Source of the DNA: Anadara kagoshimensis
Taxonomy: Eukaryota > Mollusca > Bivalvia > Arcoida > Arcidae
Reading direction: 5' to 3'
NCBI GenBank assembly: GCA_021292105.1
Contig: CM037874.1
Coordinates: 11,762,502-11,826,501, forward strand
Length of the DNA stretch: 64,000 nt
The translations under genes and the position numbers were made by a program. This document shows, piece by piece, positions 33,711 to 44,125 of the stretch (the stretch's first letter is position 1; each line of letters starts with the position of its first letter). A model generated the notes under the pieces. It was given only the letters and a program-made list of their open reading frames with translations, was not told the origin of the DNA and made no database searches.

Positions 33711-34214
33711 CTGCAAACAAAAACATAAAAATACAAGAGTACAAGGAGTTAAAATGTTTAGTTTTGAACAGTTAAAAATTAAATACCGTATTTGTCTAGA
33801 GTCCATTCAATGTAGAGCAATCATCATTCTGTTTAAAGTACCTTCCAATTTAGGCTGAGCAAAACAAATGAAATTGTAGAATTTTAACAATTTTTGCGAC
33901 TTTTTGGACAGCTGTTTTAAGCAATTGTTTCTCATTCCTTTTCTCTGTCAGAATCGACTATAATAGATTGATAACAAACATAATAATATCCAATTTTATG
34001 TAAGAGTAAATATTATTCATTTACATTAGTTATATTTATATTTGCATCATTGGCTATGTTCGATATATGTATTGTTTATCTTTTTTGTACATTACATTAT
34101 GATTGTGATCGTTCTATGTCAAAAATATAAATAACAAAATTTCAAAACAATTGGGCTGAGCAAGGTATCCTAACAGTTACAAAATCTCACGCATAGAAAC
34201 AATTATTAATGTAT

Positions 34215-34440
34215 TAAATATTATGAAAAGTTAATTCGATAGATCTGATATTATTAGGTTTACACATTAAAAATATTTCTTAAATCCTAATTCGATACTG
34301 ATACAAGTTAATTCGATGGATCTGATGTTATTACGTTTATATATATTGAAATTTTTCTTAAATCCTAATTCGATACTGATACAAGTTAATTCGATGGATC
34401 TGATGTTATTAGGTTTATATATATTGAAATTTTTCTTAAC
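34215..34440. repeat. Three direct ~82 bp repeats in SLC43-like intron 6
   Basis: 'ttaattcgat(a/g)gatctgat' recurs at about 34231, 34308 and 34386, each followed by 'ttattaggtttatatatatt' and 'aaatttttcttaaatcctaa' variants. The unit sits next to the exon 6 donor; the long antisense frame at 34267-34575 is a product of this repeat. Confidence 0.85.
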
Positions 34441-34471
34441 CACCGTAGTTCTATACTGATACAATACATAC

Positions 34472-34732
34472 CTTTTTTGTTGTCTTTGAGAACTACTTCC
34501 AGTCTTTTGTTGATAGAACCAAGGAAGAATACGAAGAGTAAAACTAGGATTGACATAAATACTGTATGAATACAATATATACTCAATTTAAATTGTGAAT
34601 TGATTAGTGTATGAGTTTCTGCTTCCTTTGTTTTCTGTGCATCACTCTGGTCTTTCTCTTTTATTATTTCATTAGTTACAAAGTTATTCTTTTCCCGTCC
34701 CGATTCAGTTTTTTTTAATTCATCCAGTCCGC
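34472..34732 (-). CDS. SLC43-like gene, exon 6 (central loop)
   Basis: Acceptor TTGTTCATCAG|GC and donor AAAAAAG|gtatgt. Encodes the charged central cytoplasmic loop (GLDELKKTESGREKNNFVTN, then EIIKEKDQSDAQKTKEAETH) followed by a membrane helix (CIHTVFMSILVLLFVFFLGS) and INKRLEVVLKDNKK. Long charged loops between the two six-helix halves are usual in SLC43. The nearby direct repeats at 34300-34440 lie in the intron and duplicate a 'cgatactgatacaagttaat' unit. Confidence 0.85.
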
Positions 34733-35132
34733 CTGATGAACAAAAAAGTCATTTTTTGAATACAAGTAAAAAATCGATTTTCTCAGACCTAATAGTCCTG
34801 CAGTACTCGCAGAATATAAATATTTCAATACAAAATACATATGCTTAGAGGCAACAGTCAAAAAGGTTTTTTAATGTTATTTGATTGATTTAAGTTATTA
34901 ACATTCTTTGTTTTAAACATTTTCCTTTATAACATTAATTGAGACATTGCTTAAGGTTAAATAACTAGGTTGTAATTGTTATTTTTATTGTGAACGAACA
35001 TCTTTGCATCCGTAAATAGGTATTTTTGAACCGTTACGATGTCATTTGTCATTACTTTTGTTCATATGAGAGGTGACATAAATTCTGCTCCGGGGCTGTA
35101 CAGTATGTGTATTTTGTCATAATTTATTTTAC

Positions 35133-35328
35133 CTTTTGTATTATTAGATTTGTCTAGATCTTTTTCATCCTTCGATACATAAGCAAGGCTTTTAATTCCA
35201 GAATCTACTTCAAGTACTAAATTATTATAATAGTTATGTATCAACGTGTTTGTACCACTGATGATCAAGTGAAATGTTGCTAGTCCAATGAAACAATACT
35301 TTCTGCTGATACCATTATCATACAATGC
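35133..35328 (-). CDS. SLC43-like gene, exon 5
   Basis: Acceptor GATTTTTAG|GC and donor ACAAAAG|gtaaaa. Encodes ALYDNGISRKYCFIGLATFH, LIISGTNTLIHNYYNNLVLE and VDSGIKSLAYVSKDEKDLDK. In SLC43 proteins a (L/M)(Y/F)..G.S turn followed by a helix ends the first six-helix half. Starts in phase 0, leaves one base (G) that joins GC of exon 6 to give glycine. Confidence 0.85.
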
Positions 35329-35344
35329 CTAAAAATCAAAGTAT

Positions 35345-35607
35345 TCAAAAACAAACATATTAATCCATGTCCGAATCATAATCCAGAAGCAAAGTAAAAA
35401 CTGTGGAACTGACAAGTTAAGTAAGACACGTGAACTTCAACAAGGTAAGTGAGGCCGGGTGCTCCGTAATGGTAAGCACCTCCTGTTTAGCTAGCTACAT
35501 CAGTCGCGTGTGTAATCAAAATTGTGTAAAAGGTACATGGAACTATGGGACGGCAAATTTATTCAAGGCAATCCTTGACACAGAAACATCAAACGTATCA
35601 ACAAAAC
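35345..35607 (-). repeat. PLE 3' end in SLC43-like intron 4
   Basis: Complete module in minus orientation (plus strand reads CAAAAACAAACATATTAATC, GCACCTCCTGTTTAGCTAGC, GACACAGAAACATCAAACGT). Its 3' terminus lies 17 bp from the exon 5 acceptor. Confidence 0.9.
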
Positions 35608-35639
35608 GATGATGTTATTCCAATTGAACCACAAAAATT

Positions 35640-35825
35640 AAGATCCACCTTCAAATCACAATCCAAAAAAATTGAAAACGTGAGAAACTGAGTTAAATGT
35701 TGACCTGTTGTAAGACTGTGTGCGCCGGAAAAGTAGGCATCTCTTGTCATGCTAGCTACATTCGCCACGTATGAAATCCGGATTGTTTTTAGAAAAATGG
35801 AAACGTTGTGACGTCAAATGTATTC
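35640..35825 (-). repeat. Diverged PLE 3' end
   Basis: Keeps the order CAAATCACAATCCAAAAA, GTGCGCCGGAAAAGTAGGCA, ATGCTAGCTACATTCGCCAC, GACGTCAAATGTATTCAAA. Identity is low; an older insertion than its neighbour at 35345. Confidence 0.7.
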
Positions 35826-35959
35826 AAATAATTAAAAAAGTGTAATACAATACATAAAATGCATTGTATCCAAAACAAGACAAATGACCAACCACACATT
35901 ATGTGAACGGTCACAGCGAACAAAAAGAAAAAAATCATACGACACCATGCATGGTGGCT

Positions 35960-36105
35960 TATGTTTCTAGCTAGGTTTGATTTTTTTACTCTTCCCGAGA
36001 ATCCACCTTCCACATCCCTGTTGGTAGTACGCCAGTTAAATTAAATATTTCCAGTTGTTATTGTTTTTACTTTTCTTTTGGGATGGTATATTAGTGTTTG
36101 ATGTT
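35960..36105 (+). repeat. Diverged PLE 3' end, plus orientation
   Basis: GTTTCTAGCTAGGTTTGATT, CCACATCCCTGTTGGTAGTA and TTTTTACTTTTCTTTTGGGA follow the order of the module, all degenerate. Faces the copy at 35640-35825. Confidence 0.55.
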
Positions 36106-36462
36106 AGATAAATTCGTCAATGCAAAAGATAAACGTTTTATCAACTCATTTAAAATAAAGATTCACAAATGATATTAATCTTAACAAACATGCCAAACCA
36201 AGTCAAAGAAAAGTAAAACGTAATTCAAGAACTCAATTATTCTTTAATTTGTTTTTCCATTTTATACACATTTATGCAGAGTTAACTGTATTACTAATGG
36301 TCAACAGATTTAAATACAATTAACACTTTCATTTTGGACTTGAAATTGAACTTGAGACTGAACTTACTGGTGTAATCGATCTGAACTGCTTTGAAATATA
36401 AACATTTGTCTACCCCTGTTATATATAAAGAGTCATTGCTTAACTATATAACATCCACGTAC

Positions 36463-36555
36463 CTTAATCACCCTGGTCATAATTGAAGAGGTGTCATAGC
36501 TTCCAAACAATAAACCAAGATAAAAGAAGGACCCAACAGTTAAAAGTGAAGACAC
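36463..36555 (-). CDS. SLC43-like gene, exon 4
   Basis: Acceptor ATCGTTTCTAG|GTG and donor ATTAAG|gtacgt. Encodes VSSLLTVGSFFYLGLLFGSY then DTSSIMTRVIK in phase 0 at both ends. The FDSS-like motif (here YDTSS) after a small-residue-rich helix is a hallmark of the SLC43 family. Confidence 0.9.
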
Positions 36556-37309
36556 CTAGAAACGATAAAATAGAAAATGAAATGCTTCTGCAAATGAGTT
36601 ATGTGCTATAGCCAACGCTCAACGAACCAAGGAAAACGACACAATAAACGAAAAAAATATTGTTTATACAGATGCGATAAAAAAAATAAAAATTGACAAA
36701 TCAGCAGACACAAGTCAAATCGATAAAAGCTTTTGTGAACGTCTATGCATCCATCGTTACAGCAACATAGAAAGTTACGTTAAATGAAACTTTGCAACAT
36801 AACTGAAAATTACCATCTGAAAAGCTTTATTTTCAATATATTTTGTTACAATCTGGAAAAAGAAGTACGGATAAAACTGGCGAGGATTTAAAGAAACAAA
36901 TTAATATCTAGTAAAACATGAATATAAAAAACACGCTTACACCGAATACATGGGTAGTGCGAAGTCAAATATTGGTCCTGACCACTTCACTATACAAGTA
37001 TATATTGAATTCACAGGTTAAAACGAAGTTTTTTATTGCGAATTTTTGGTTATTGCAAATAGAAATTTTGTCCCCTAGAACAACATTTATTACTATTTTT
37101 GCCCGTTTAGTGCGAAGTCAATTTTACACTCATCGAGAAAAACCTCTGACTTACCTGTAAAAATGGACGTTAAAATTGTATACATAAAACGCGGACCTCA
37201 TCAAAAATTTATAAGAAAAGAAAACGAGACTGGTGATCAGATTACTACTTCCGGTTATGTTAACATTTACAAATTGCGAACTATCGGATGAATTGTGAAT
37301 TTGGTTTTA

Positions 37310-37539
37310 GGCATTAGTGACGATCAGGATAGTGACATTGATAACGATTTCTGTGAGTTAGATCATTCTTTAATTACTGTGACTCAAGCTGAAGATTGCA
37401 TTAAAATATACAATATTTTCTTAAAGAGCAGAACGACATACAAATCATTTCATTTTCCGCTCTTGAAAGTTTGAAAACAGTTATTACTGGCGTGAAACAG
37501 AGACAGACTAAGCAGACGAAAATTTCAGACTATTTTTAG
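37310..37539 (+). pseudogene. Tigger/pogo-type transposase C-terminus, in SLC43-like intron 3
   Basis: ISDDQDSDIDNDFCELDHSL, a frameshift near FLK, then SFSALESLKTVITGVKQRQT and KQTKISDYF-stop. The acidic stretch followed by ..LE.L...........RQ.KQTK(I/L).(D/S)(Y/F)F-stop is the typical C-terminal tail of Tigger/jerky transposases. The HTH and DDE core are missing. Confidence 0.75.
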
Positions 37540-37554
37540 ACAAAAACGTGTAAT

Positions 37555-37745
37555 TAAACACATGATACTTAAATTTAGTAAAATTCCTTGAGTCAGTAAT
37601 TCCGAGTTGAGTTTTTTTAATCTTACACATATAGCGAGTTTTTGTGTCTCATTGTAAATATTCGTTATAACAATATAACGAAGTCGCTTTATAACGAAGC
37701 TAAAACAAGAAATCCCAAGGGTTTCGTTATAAACGTGTTTTACTG
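37555..37745 (+). mobile_element. Right end of the Tigger/pogo element
   Basis: Ends ...TTTCGTTATAAACGTGTTTT then ACTG at 37745. The complement CAGTAAAACACGTTTATAAC is Tigger/pogo-like. Internal ACGAAG repeats lie at 37677-37700. The left end of this element was not located; frames at 36918-37160 may be part of it. Confidence 0.65.
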
Positions 37746-37858
37746 TACACTATAAACACACAATCACCTATATTACATAAAAGCAAGAGCACGGGTATAA
37801 AATTAAGAAAACTTTAGATATTATGCAAGCATCTTGTGAAAAAAAGAAAAACTCTCAC

Positions 37859-37935
37859 TCTTATATCTGAAATCTGAAGGCAGAATCCACCGACCAACAG
37901 CATACATAACCCGGGTAATACAAGCCACGGCAAAT
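37859..37935 (-). CDS. SLC43-like gene, exon 3
   Basis: Acceptor TTGTTTTACAG|AT and donor ATAAGA|gtgaga. Encodes (D)LPWLVLPGLCMLLVGGFCLQ then ISDIR. Corresponds to the SLC43 helix with a GG core (..GG....TN.Q). The 2-base start completes the G left by exon 2, and the exon ends in phase 0 as exon 4 requires. Confidence 0.88.
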
Positions 37936-38224
37936 CTGTAAAACAAAACAAATATTTGAAAATATCTTTCTGAATTAATAAAGTAAATTTTCAGACTTTT
38001 GGCAGATTATTTCAGATGTTTAGAGGGAAGTACAATTTGAGTATTTCGATTCAACTTTCACGTTAAAATAAATTTTGATACATTTAAACTTTCACCCTCT
38101 CTGTATGGTTGTTAAGGTTATGTTATTTGTATCTATGTATGTTTATGCATAAAATAAAAGTGATAAGTATCTCGACCGGAAATCCCCCTGATTATATTTG
38201 ATCTCTCATAATTCCATTGGCAAT

Positions 38225-38362
38225 TATGTGTACACAGGTTGTGGCTGTAGCTGGCTTAACAGGATATGTTTACCCTGCTGGAGCAAACACCCCATCTCAT
38301 CTCCCTCTTGGGAATTCAAGGGATTGTGATTTCGACATGGATTTATATGTTTGTTTTGGTTA
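38225..38362 (+). repeat. Diverged PLE 3' end in SLC43-like intron 2
   Basis: GTGTACACAGGTTGTGGCTG, TAGCTGGCTTAACAGGATAT, CATCTCCCTCTTGGGAATTC and ATGGATTTATATGTTTGTTT keep module order. Confidence 0.75.
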
Positions 38363-38576
38363 TAAAACGTGTAAGGAGTACATATTGATGATAAATATAG
38401 CATTAATGGTAAACATAGCGTTTAAACTTGACTGCTAAACACTGATCCAACATCAAAGTGAAAACACAAATGATGTTCTTCATTTGTGATTAAGATATTA
38501 ACTATAAAAATTAATATTTATAAATTAAGACTAGCGGTTCTTTCCTATATTTCAACAATTTCTTTGTTATACATAC

Positions 38577-38623
38577 CCTTTGAAGTGAAAGCCAAGCATA
38601 GTGCTCCAGCAATAAATATAGGC
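38577..38623 (-). CDS. SLC43-like gene, exon 2 (47 bp micro-exon)
   Basis: Acceptor TTTTGTTAACAG|G and donor TCAAAGG|gtatgt. Encodes (M)PIFIAGALCLAFTSK, the second half of a membrane helix that begins at the end of exon 1 (RIVF). One base in, one base out; both phases fit. Too short for ordinary ORF scans. Confidence 0.88.
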
Positions 38624-39417
38624 CTGTTAACAAAATTAATTGAAATAAATATTAAAGTAAAAAGAAACAATTTTGCTTTACTCAATACAATGTAATAGAT
38701 AATTTTTTTCCTTTTTTGCATCTGACAACTTATGTACTCGAACAATATTTCGTCGAGTGTTTGGTAAAAATAATTTTAATTTTTGTTCACCCCAGACAGA
38801 ACATGACAGAACAGAAGGTGTTTACCTCAAACGACGATGCATATCGTACATGAGCAGTATACATTATAAAGATGTATTTGTAATTTGATAATTAGTACAA
38901 TCGATGCATTCAAACCTGTCTATTAAGGCAGCCAAAGGGAACCAGTAAAAGTGGCATTTATGGGCAGGTGGCCTTAATATACAATAATATGAATAAAGAA
39001 CAATTGGGATACAATTCTGCTGACATTTATAAGCAGGTCGTGCTTATATAGAGGTGACCCTTAAAACAGGTTGGACTATATACACAAATATATATTCAAC
39101 TTGATTCACAAGACTTACACATGATCATAAAACCGAATTCTGCTTTTACATCATAACATTTCTGGGAATAGCATTTAGCACATAACATTTCCATACTATA
39201 CACATTTGGTATAGTAACCTAACAAACTCATCATTAACGAAGATTTATAAAAGGCCGGTTTGTTGGTTGTAAATATAAAAAAGTCGTAAAAAGCGTTCCG
39301 AATTTTCAAATGATAATATCTTAAATATAAATTGCATCATACAAGACTAAAATAGAAAATACCAATGCATTTCCAAATTACATTACCAAATCAAAATTGA
39401 AAATATTTTAAAAATTG

Positions 39418-39645
39418 GGAAGTTAAATAAGCTTGACCTTCCACCAAGATTAAGACCGGGTGTTTCGAAAAGATAATAAAAATTGTTTTGATAGCTAGCT
39501 GAACAGGAGGTGCTTACCCTTCCGGAGCACCCGGCCTCACTTCCCTGGTGGAAGTTCACGTGTCTAACCTAACTTGTCAGTTCCAAAGTTTTTACTTTGC
39601 TTCTGGATTGTGATTCGGAAATGGATTAGTATGTTTGTTTTTGGC
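39418..39645 (+). repeat. Two PLE 3' fragments in SLC43-like intron 1
   Basis: 39497-39645 is a full, well-kept module from TAGCTAGCTGAACAGGAGGT to TATGTTTGTTTTTGGC. Just left, 39418-39470 resembles a degenerate minus-orientation fragment (GACCTTCCACCAAGATTAAG, CGGGTGTTTCGAAAAG), so two insertions may abut head to head. Confidence 0.85.
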
Positions 39646-40075
39646 TATATATGCGACGTTTTAATTAAGAATAAAAGGAACATGGAACTATATGGAATGA
39701 TTTTTATTAAAAATAATTGCTATGTCTTTTCAGAAGGAACAAAAGTTTATTAGAGCAAAGTTTTAACAAACAACCAGATAACCAACCTTTATTGTTGACA
39801 TCGGGAACCGTTGGATTCGATATCACGACAGAAAATGGCTGTTTGGTGTTTTTGAAGATTCGTCTTTGACGAATTTTGGGAATGTCAAATTTAAAAAATG
39901 CCACAAATATTGCAAAATTTTATGAAATCAATGTAAGAAACCTTAATTATGGCGAAGGATTGTAATTGAGACAGAAGAAGTATCATGTGCTAATTTGTAA
40001 TTTTTTATGAAATCAAGTGCTTATGATCAAATTTTGGCATGTTTTAATACATAATTTTCAAAATAATTACAATAA

Positions 40076-40097
40076 TAATAATAATAATAATAATTAA
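40076..40097. repeat. (AAT)n microsatellite
   Basis: Short AAT trinucleotide run in SLC43-like intron 1. Confidence 0.9.
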
Positions 40098-40482
40098 ATA
40101 AAAAAAACCTCTACTGTTCATCTTTCTGTTCATTGTTTATTTTGTATATAATATACGAGTTGTAAGTATGTGACACAAATGTGTACATTCTGTTATATCA
40201 TGCGAAACGTTTTAGCTATATTTGTTATATGAAAGTGTAATCAGTTCACTAGAAATTATTTATGTCGGAGGTGTTCAGAAAATCTTAAACACATACATAC
40301 TTATGTTACTTTTTTGCTATGAGAATAAATAAACATCTCCAATCAAATCAGAGATTATAATTATGGTTTTTTTTCTTATCATCACTCGTTATTCGACGTT
40401 TGATGAACAAGTGAGACATATCCTGTTTGCTGAAATCTAGTACCTGTTCATTGAGCAACATAAAATTTCATATAATGCTTAC

Positions 40483-40868
40483 ATGAAAACTATCCTTGCC
40501 TTGCTTGTTCCTATCAGTTGAATAATTTTTCCAATGATTACATTAGATGTAACCCCACACACACCTGCAATACCGAACCAAAGATTGAAACGCTGATCTT
40601 GTTCTGTACACGAATGGCTCAGAATCAGGTCACTCTTTTCCGCTAATTTCTTGATCCCAGTGGTAGTGTTAGATATTAATGTTGAGTTATTTAAACGAAG
40701 ACACAAATCGGAGTAGATGCCTTCCTCTTTCAAAAGGTAGAGCAAAGTTCCCCAGCCAAATGGTATTCCACCAAACATTGCAGTCTCTAATATTGAAAGC
40801 AGAACAAATATTCGAACTTTCCACTGTCGTGATTCATTTTGAATAGAACAAGCCTTCCCTTTATCCAT
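40483..40868 (-). CDS. SLC43-type carrier (SLC43A3/ENBT1-like), exon 1
   Basis: ATG at 40868 begins MDKGKACSIQNESRQWKVRI. A first helix covers about residues 20-45 (VLLSILETAMFGGIPFGWGT), then YLLKEEGIYSDLC, an N-glycosylatable loop (NNST, SNTT) with a cysteine pair, EQDQRFNLWFG and a second helix. FGW...(Y/F)..K.E....DLC and QD.RF.L.F are SLC43A3-like signatures. Family members are plasma-membrane facilitative carriers for nucleobases (SLC43A3) or large neutral amino acids (SLC43A1/2); which applies cannot be read here. The frame is open for 19 further codons upstream, but an acceptor (TTTGCAG|TTAAAC) lies there, so a 5' UTR intron is likely. With exons 2-8 it gives about 450 residues in correct phase; family proteins are roughly 490-570. 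Confidence 0.88.
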
Positions 40869-41049
40869 TACAAAGTGTCTGTCTGATTTGACAAATAGTT
40901 TAACTGCAAAGGTAACCAAAATCATAAAAAACTAAACAGAATACACGTCACTTATCTATATCATATGTTCGTTCTACTGTTGTTTTTTATACAATAATTA
41001 TTTAAATCTTTTACGGGTACTACCATTTTCTCTGCAATGTTTGCATTTA

Positions 41050-41945
41050 CGAGGGGTCAAAAAAGTTCATAGAATGGGGTATATATTGCCGCAACAAACC
41101 ATACATTTTATTATTATTTTTCAATACAGTCCCCATTGACCCCAATGTACTAAACCCACTTTTCTTTCAGACTGTCTATAGAAGTCGTCGGTTTGGTTCT
41201 GAAACCATGCCTCTGTAGCAGCCTTAAGTCCACCATCACAAGAACTCTGATTCCCCGTAAACAGGATTTCAAATTTCTAAATAGGAAATAATCACTGGGT
41301 GCCAAATCGGGACTATAGGGTGGGTGATTAAGTTGTTCGAACTTGCATTCACGAATCGCTGCTTGTGCAATCCTTGACTTGTGCACAGGAGCATTGTCGT
41401 GAAGAAGCAATACCCCTCGGCTCAACTTTCCCCTCCTTTTTAATTTAATAGCAGCTTTCAGCTGCTCCATTAGATTAGCATAGTAAGCCCCAGTGATAGA
41501 AATTCCAGCAGGTTTATAATTGATTAACAGAACACCATTAGAATCTCAAAACACAGTGGCCATGACTTTGCCAACTGATGGTTGGGTTTTGAATTTCTTT
41601 GGTGCGGTGAGCCAGGAGGCTTCCATTGCATGGACTCTTTTTTGGTTTCTGGGTCTTAATGATGAATCCATGTTTCGTCACCACTTACTAAACGTAAATG
41701 GAAGCTCTCCGGTCATCATTATAAATGCCAAGAAGCTCCCGACTTGACTAAAGTCTTTGGAAGCGATCCTGCAGATTAAGGTTTCTGGGGACCCATCTTG
41801 CGGATACTTTTGATACCCCAAGATGCTCGTGGATAACCGTGTATACACTTCCATGTGAAATGTCACACTCCCTAGCTATGTCATCAATCCTAATTCGACG
41901 ATCATTCATGATGAGGGTCTCCACAGACGTGACAATTTCCTTTGT
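41050..41945 (-). pseudogene. Mariner copy, 5'-truncated and fused to PLE sequence
   Basis: The TIR CGAGGGGTCAAAAAAGTTC at 41050 and the transposase frames match the mariner at 20554-21802. The C-terminal half is better kept here: LLHDNAPVHKSRIAQAAIRE, NHPPYSPDLAPSDYFLFRNL. The N-terminal half (RIRIDDIARECDISHGSV) is in another frame. Homology stops abruptly at 'atttcctttgtgatg' (about 41945), where PLE sequence begins, so the N-terminal HTH and the second TIR are gone. Confidence 0.85.
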
Positions 41946-41946
41946 G

Positions 41947-42040
41947 ATGTGATCAAAATTGTGTGAAAAGAACATGGAACTATGGGACGTCAAATATATC
42001 CAGGGCAATTCTCGACATAGAGACATCAAACTTATGAACA
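41947..42040 (-). repeat. PLE fragment fused to the mariner copy
   Basis: GATCAAAATTGTGTGAAAAG, GGGACGTCAAATATATCCAG and GACATCAAACTTATGAACAA match the RT stop and following region of other PLE copies. The 3' terminal module is missing because the mariner fragment occupies its place. Confidence 0.8.
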
Positions 42041-42044
42041 ATAC

Positions 42045-43055
42045 TCGAACAACAATCTAATTTTATTTTATTAATTAATTTGTTACAATCGTGTTCGAAA
42101 ATAAATAAAAAAATAAGTAAATTAATAAATGAATAAATAAATTGGTTCATATCTAAATGAAAATACTAAAAACAAGTAAAGAACAAACATTCCAATCGAT
42201 GTTCAAAAGAGACAATCGTATAAGAAGAGTTGCTAATATTGAATTTTTAATTTTATATAAATTATCAAAATGAGCACATGTCATTTTAATAAGTTAAAAA
42301 TATACTCGCTCTATTGGGGATGGTTAATATAGTATGACATAACGAAAACGGATGCAATAGCAGCCCGACGTCCTCTTATGGGTTGATTAATTAAGAAATT
42401 GAAGACTTCATTGTAAACGAGACGATGTTCATAATCTTATTATAGGTTAAACTGTTACATACGTTACCGATAAATAGTTTTTGTCATTTCGCTAGAAAAG
42501 TGAACATATCTACCAATATCATGTGTTCTATTGATAAGTTTTACAATTTTATAATGGAAAAAAGAGTTAATGATTTGTAATATAATAAAATTTAGCTTTT
42601 TATTGACTTAAAGTCATCTAGAGGTGCTACATACGTTACCGAATACACTGTTTACTAAAGTGAAAATTATCTTGAAGATAATAAGTTTTGTACAATTCTT
42701 TTGGTTAGCAATTTCATCAAGACATATTTGTATTTTGATTTTAGTGTTGATTAGCGACTACCTGTTTGAAATTTTGTTTCTGTTACCGAGTTGAGAAAAC
42801 AGAAATAATTTTAGTGTATTTTTGCGTAAAAATATTTTAATTTCTGTAGAATACAAACATCGTCATTATCATTTTTATATGCCGAAGTCATATCAAGTCA
42901 CATTTTTAAATTAATAACAGTGTTACCTAATGTTCAAGAATAATAAGCATATAAATACTACTACCTGGTAAGAATATGATGAACTTTAACTACGGGCACG
43001 TAAATATCAACTCATTAAAATACAAATGGTATGTATGTAACAATAAAGTGAAATC
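42045..43055. other. No supported feature
   Basis: Very AT-rich; runs of AAATAAATA at 42095-42145 and 'acatacgttaccga' twice (about 42457 and 42628). Confidence 0.4.
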
Positions 43056-43065
43056 GACCGTCTAG

Positions 43066-43262
43066 TGCTCTGATGCACCTCTGGAAATTTCCGAATAAGC
43101 CCTGGGAACGCATTCATGTAGACTTTGCCGGTCCGTTTCTCGGTAGTATGTTTTTCATGACACGCTTTCAAAATGACCAACGCTTATAAGACCATCGAAG
43201 TTTTGCGGACTATTTTCGCAAACAATGGTGTTCCGACACAGCTCGTTAGCGATAACGGCCCG
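43066..43262 (+). pseudogene. LTR-retrotransposon integrase fragment (Ty3/gypsy type)
   Basis: Decodes, with a frameshift and an internal deletion, to LWKFPNKPWERIHVDFAGPF, LGSMFF, then KTIEVLRTIFANNGVPTQLV and SDNGP. These are the two Asp-containing blocks of a retroviral-type integrase core (W.HVDFAGPF and SDNGP). Nothing else of an LTR element was found on either side. Confidence 0.8.
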
Positions 43263-43714
43263 AAACCGGGGTACGTGACCACTAACAGGTGTACGTGATG
43301 TAAGATGCGGATGCATCAATTGTCGCGCAATAATATCAATGCAATTTGTTTCAATAAAAAGTCAGTTTGTAAAAAAACAAACTCGTGTTCAGTTGTTTAA
43401 AAAATCAATATGGCGCACTCCAGATACTGTGGTCATTCACAACAGTAAACACATGCATAATGGTATAAAAGTCGGTCTACTTTGATTTTCGGTTAAATAC
43501 ATAAATATATGGTGGGTACGTGCATGATAAAATGTTTAAAATTTAAAAACTTTTTAATTACTGTAGGATAGCAGAAAAATCATTTAACGTCATTTAATAT
43601 TAGCGTAGCTATTTGAGATATTAACTAAAGACTGGTGGTAATTACATAAAATTACAGGGGAGTAACTCATTTCTCAGTCGAATTTACGATGGCCGATATC
43701 ACCCATGACACTCT

Positions 43715-43930
43715 ACAGTAGCGTTATTTTACTGTAGCGCGTCATTGATGTACACATGTATTCTGAAAGTCTACAGTAAAATTTAATTGTTGCGCGTCAT
43801 CGATGTACACATGCATTTTGACAGTTTACAGTATATTTATAATTAACTGTAGCGCGTCGGAGAAATATATGATGACAACCTACAGTAAAATCTCAAACGC
43901 GTTACAGTTAAATTTAACAGTAGACTTAAG
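43715..43930. repeat. ~55-60 bp tandem repeats, about four units
   Basis: Units carry CTACAGTAAAATTTAA, TTGTAGCGCGTCATTGATG-type and GTACACATGTATTCTGA-type blocks in order. The last unit is shorter and diverged. Each unit contains an ACAGTAAAAT / ACTGTAGC inverted element. Confidence 0.75.
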
Positions 43931-44087
43931 TAAAACGTTTACTTTTTACAATGAATTCCTGTACTGTTAGAAATATTATTTTATTTTGTTCGAAGGACAA
44001 GGTAGGGTAACCAAATAATAATTTTTCAACGGTTAAAACATATGGAAGTGTAAATATGATTGATGTTCGAATATGTCTAAAAGGATG

Positions 44088-44125
44088 ATTCTCAAAACGC
44101 CGAGCTATCCGCCTATAGGATTCAA
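44088..44125. repeat. Left copy of a ~36 bp inverted repeat
   Basis: ATGATTCTCAAAACGCCGAG followed by CTATCCGCCTATAGGA. The inverse copy is at 50176-50212. Nature unknown; see findings. Confidence 0.85.

Noticed and set aside
34267..34575. 102-codon minus-strand frame with internal repeats
   Set aside because: It runs through the three intronic 82 bp repeats and the exon 6 donor in a different frame from the SLC43-like coding frame.
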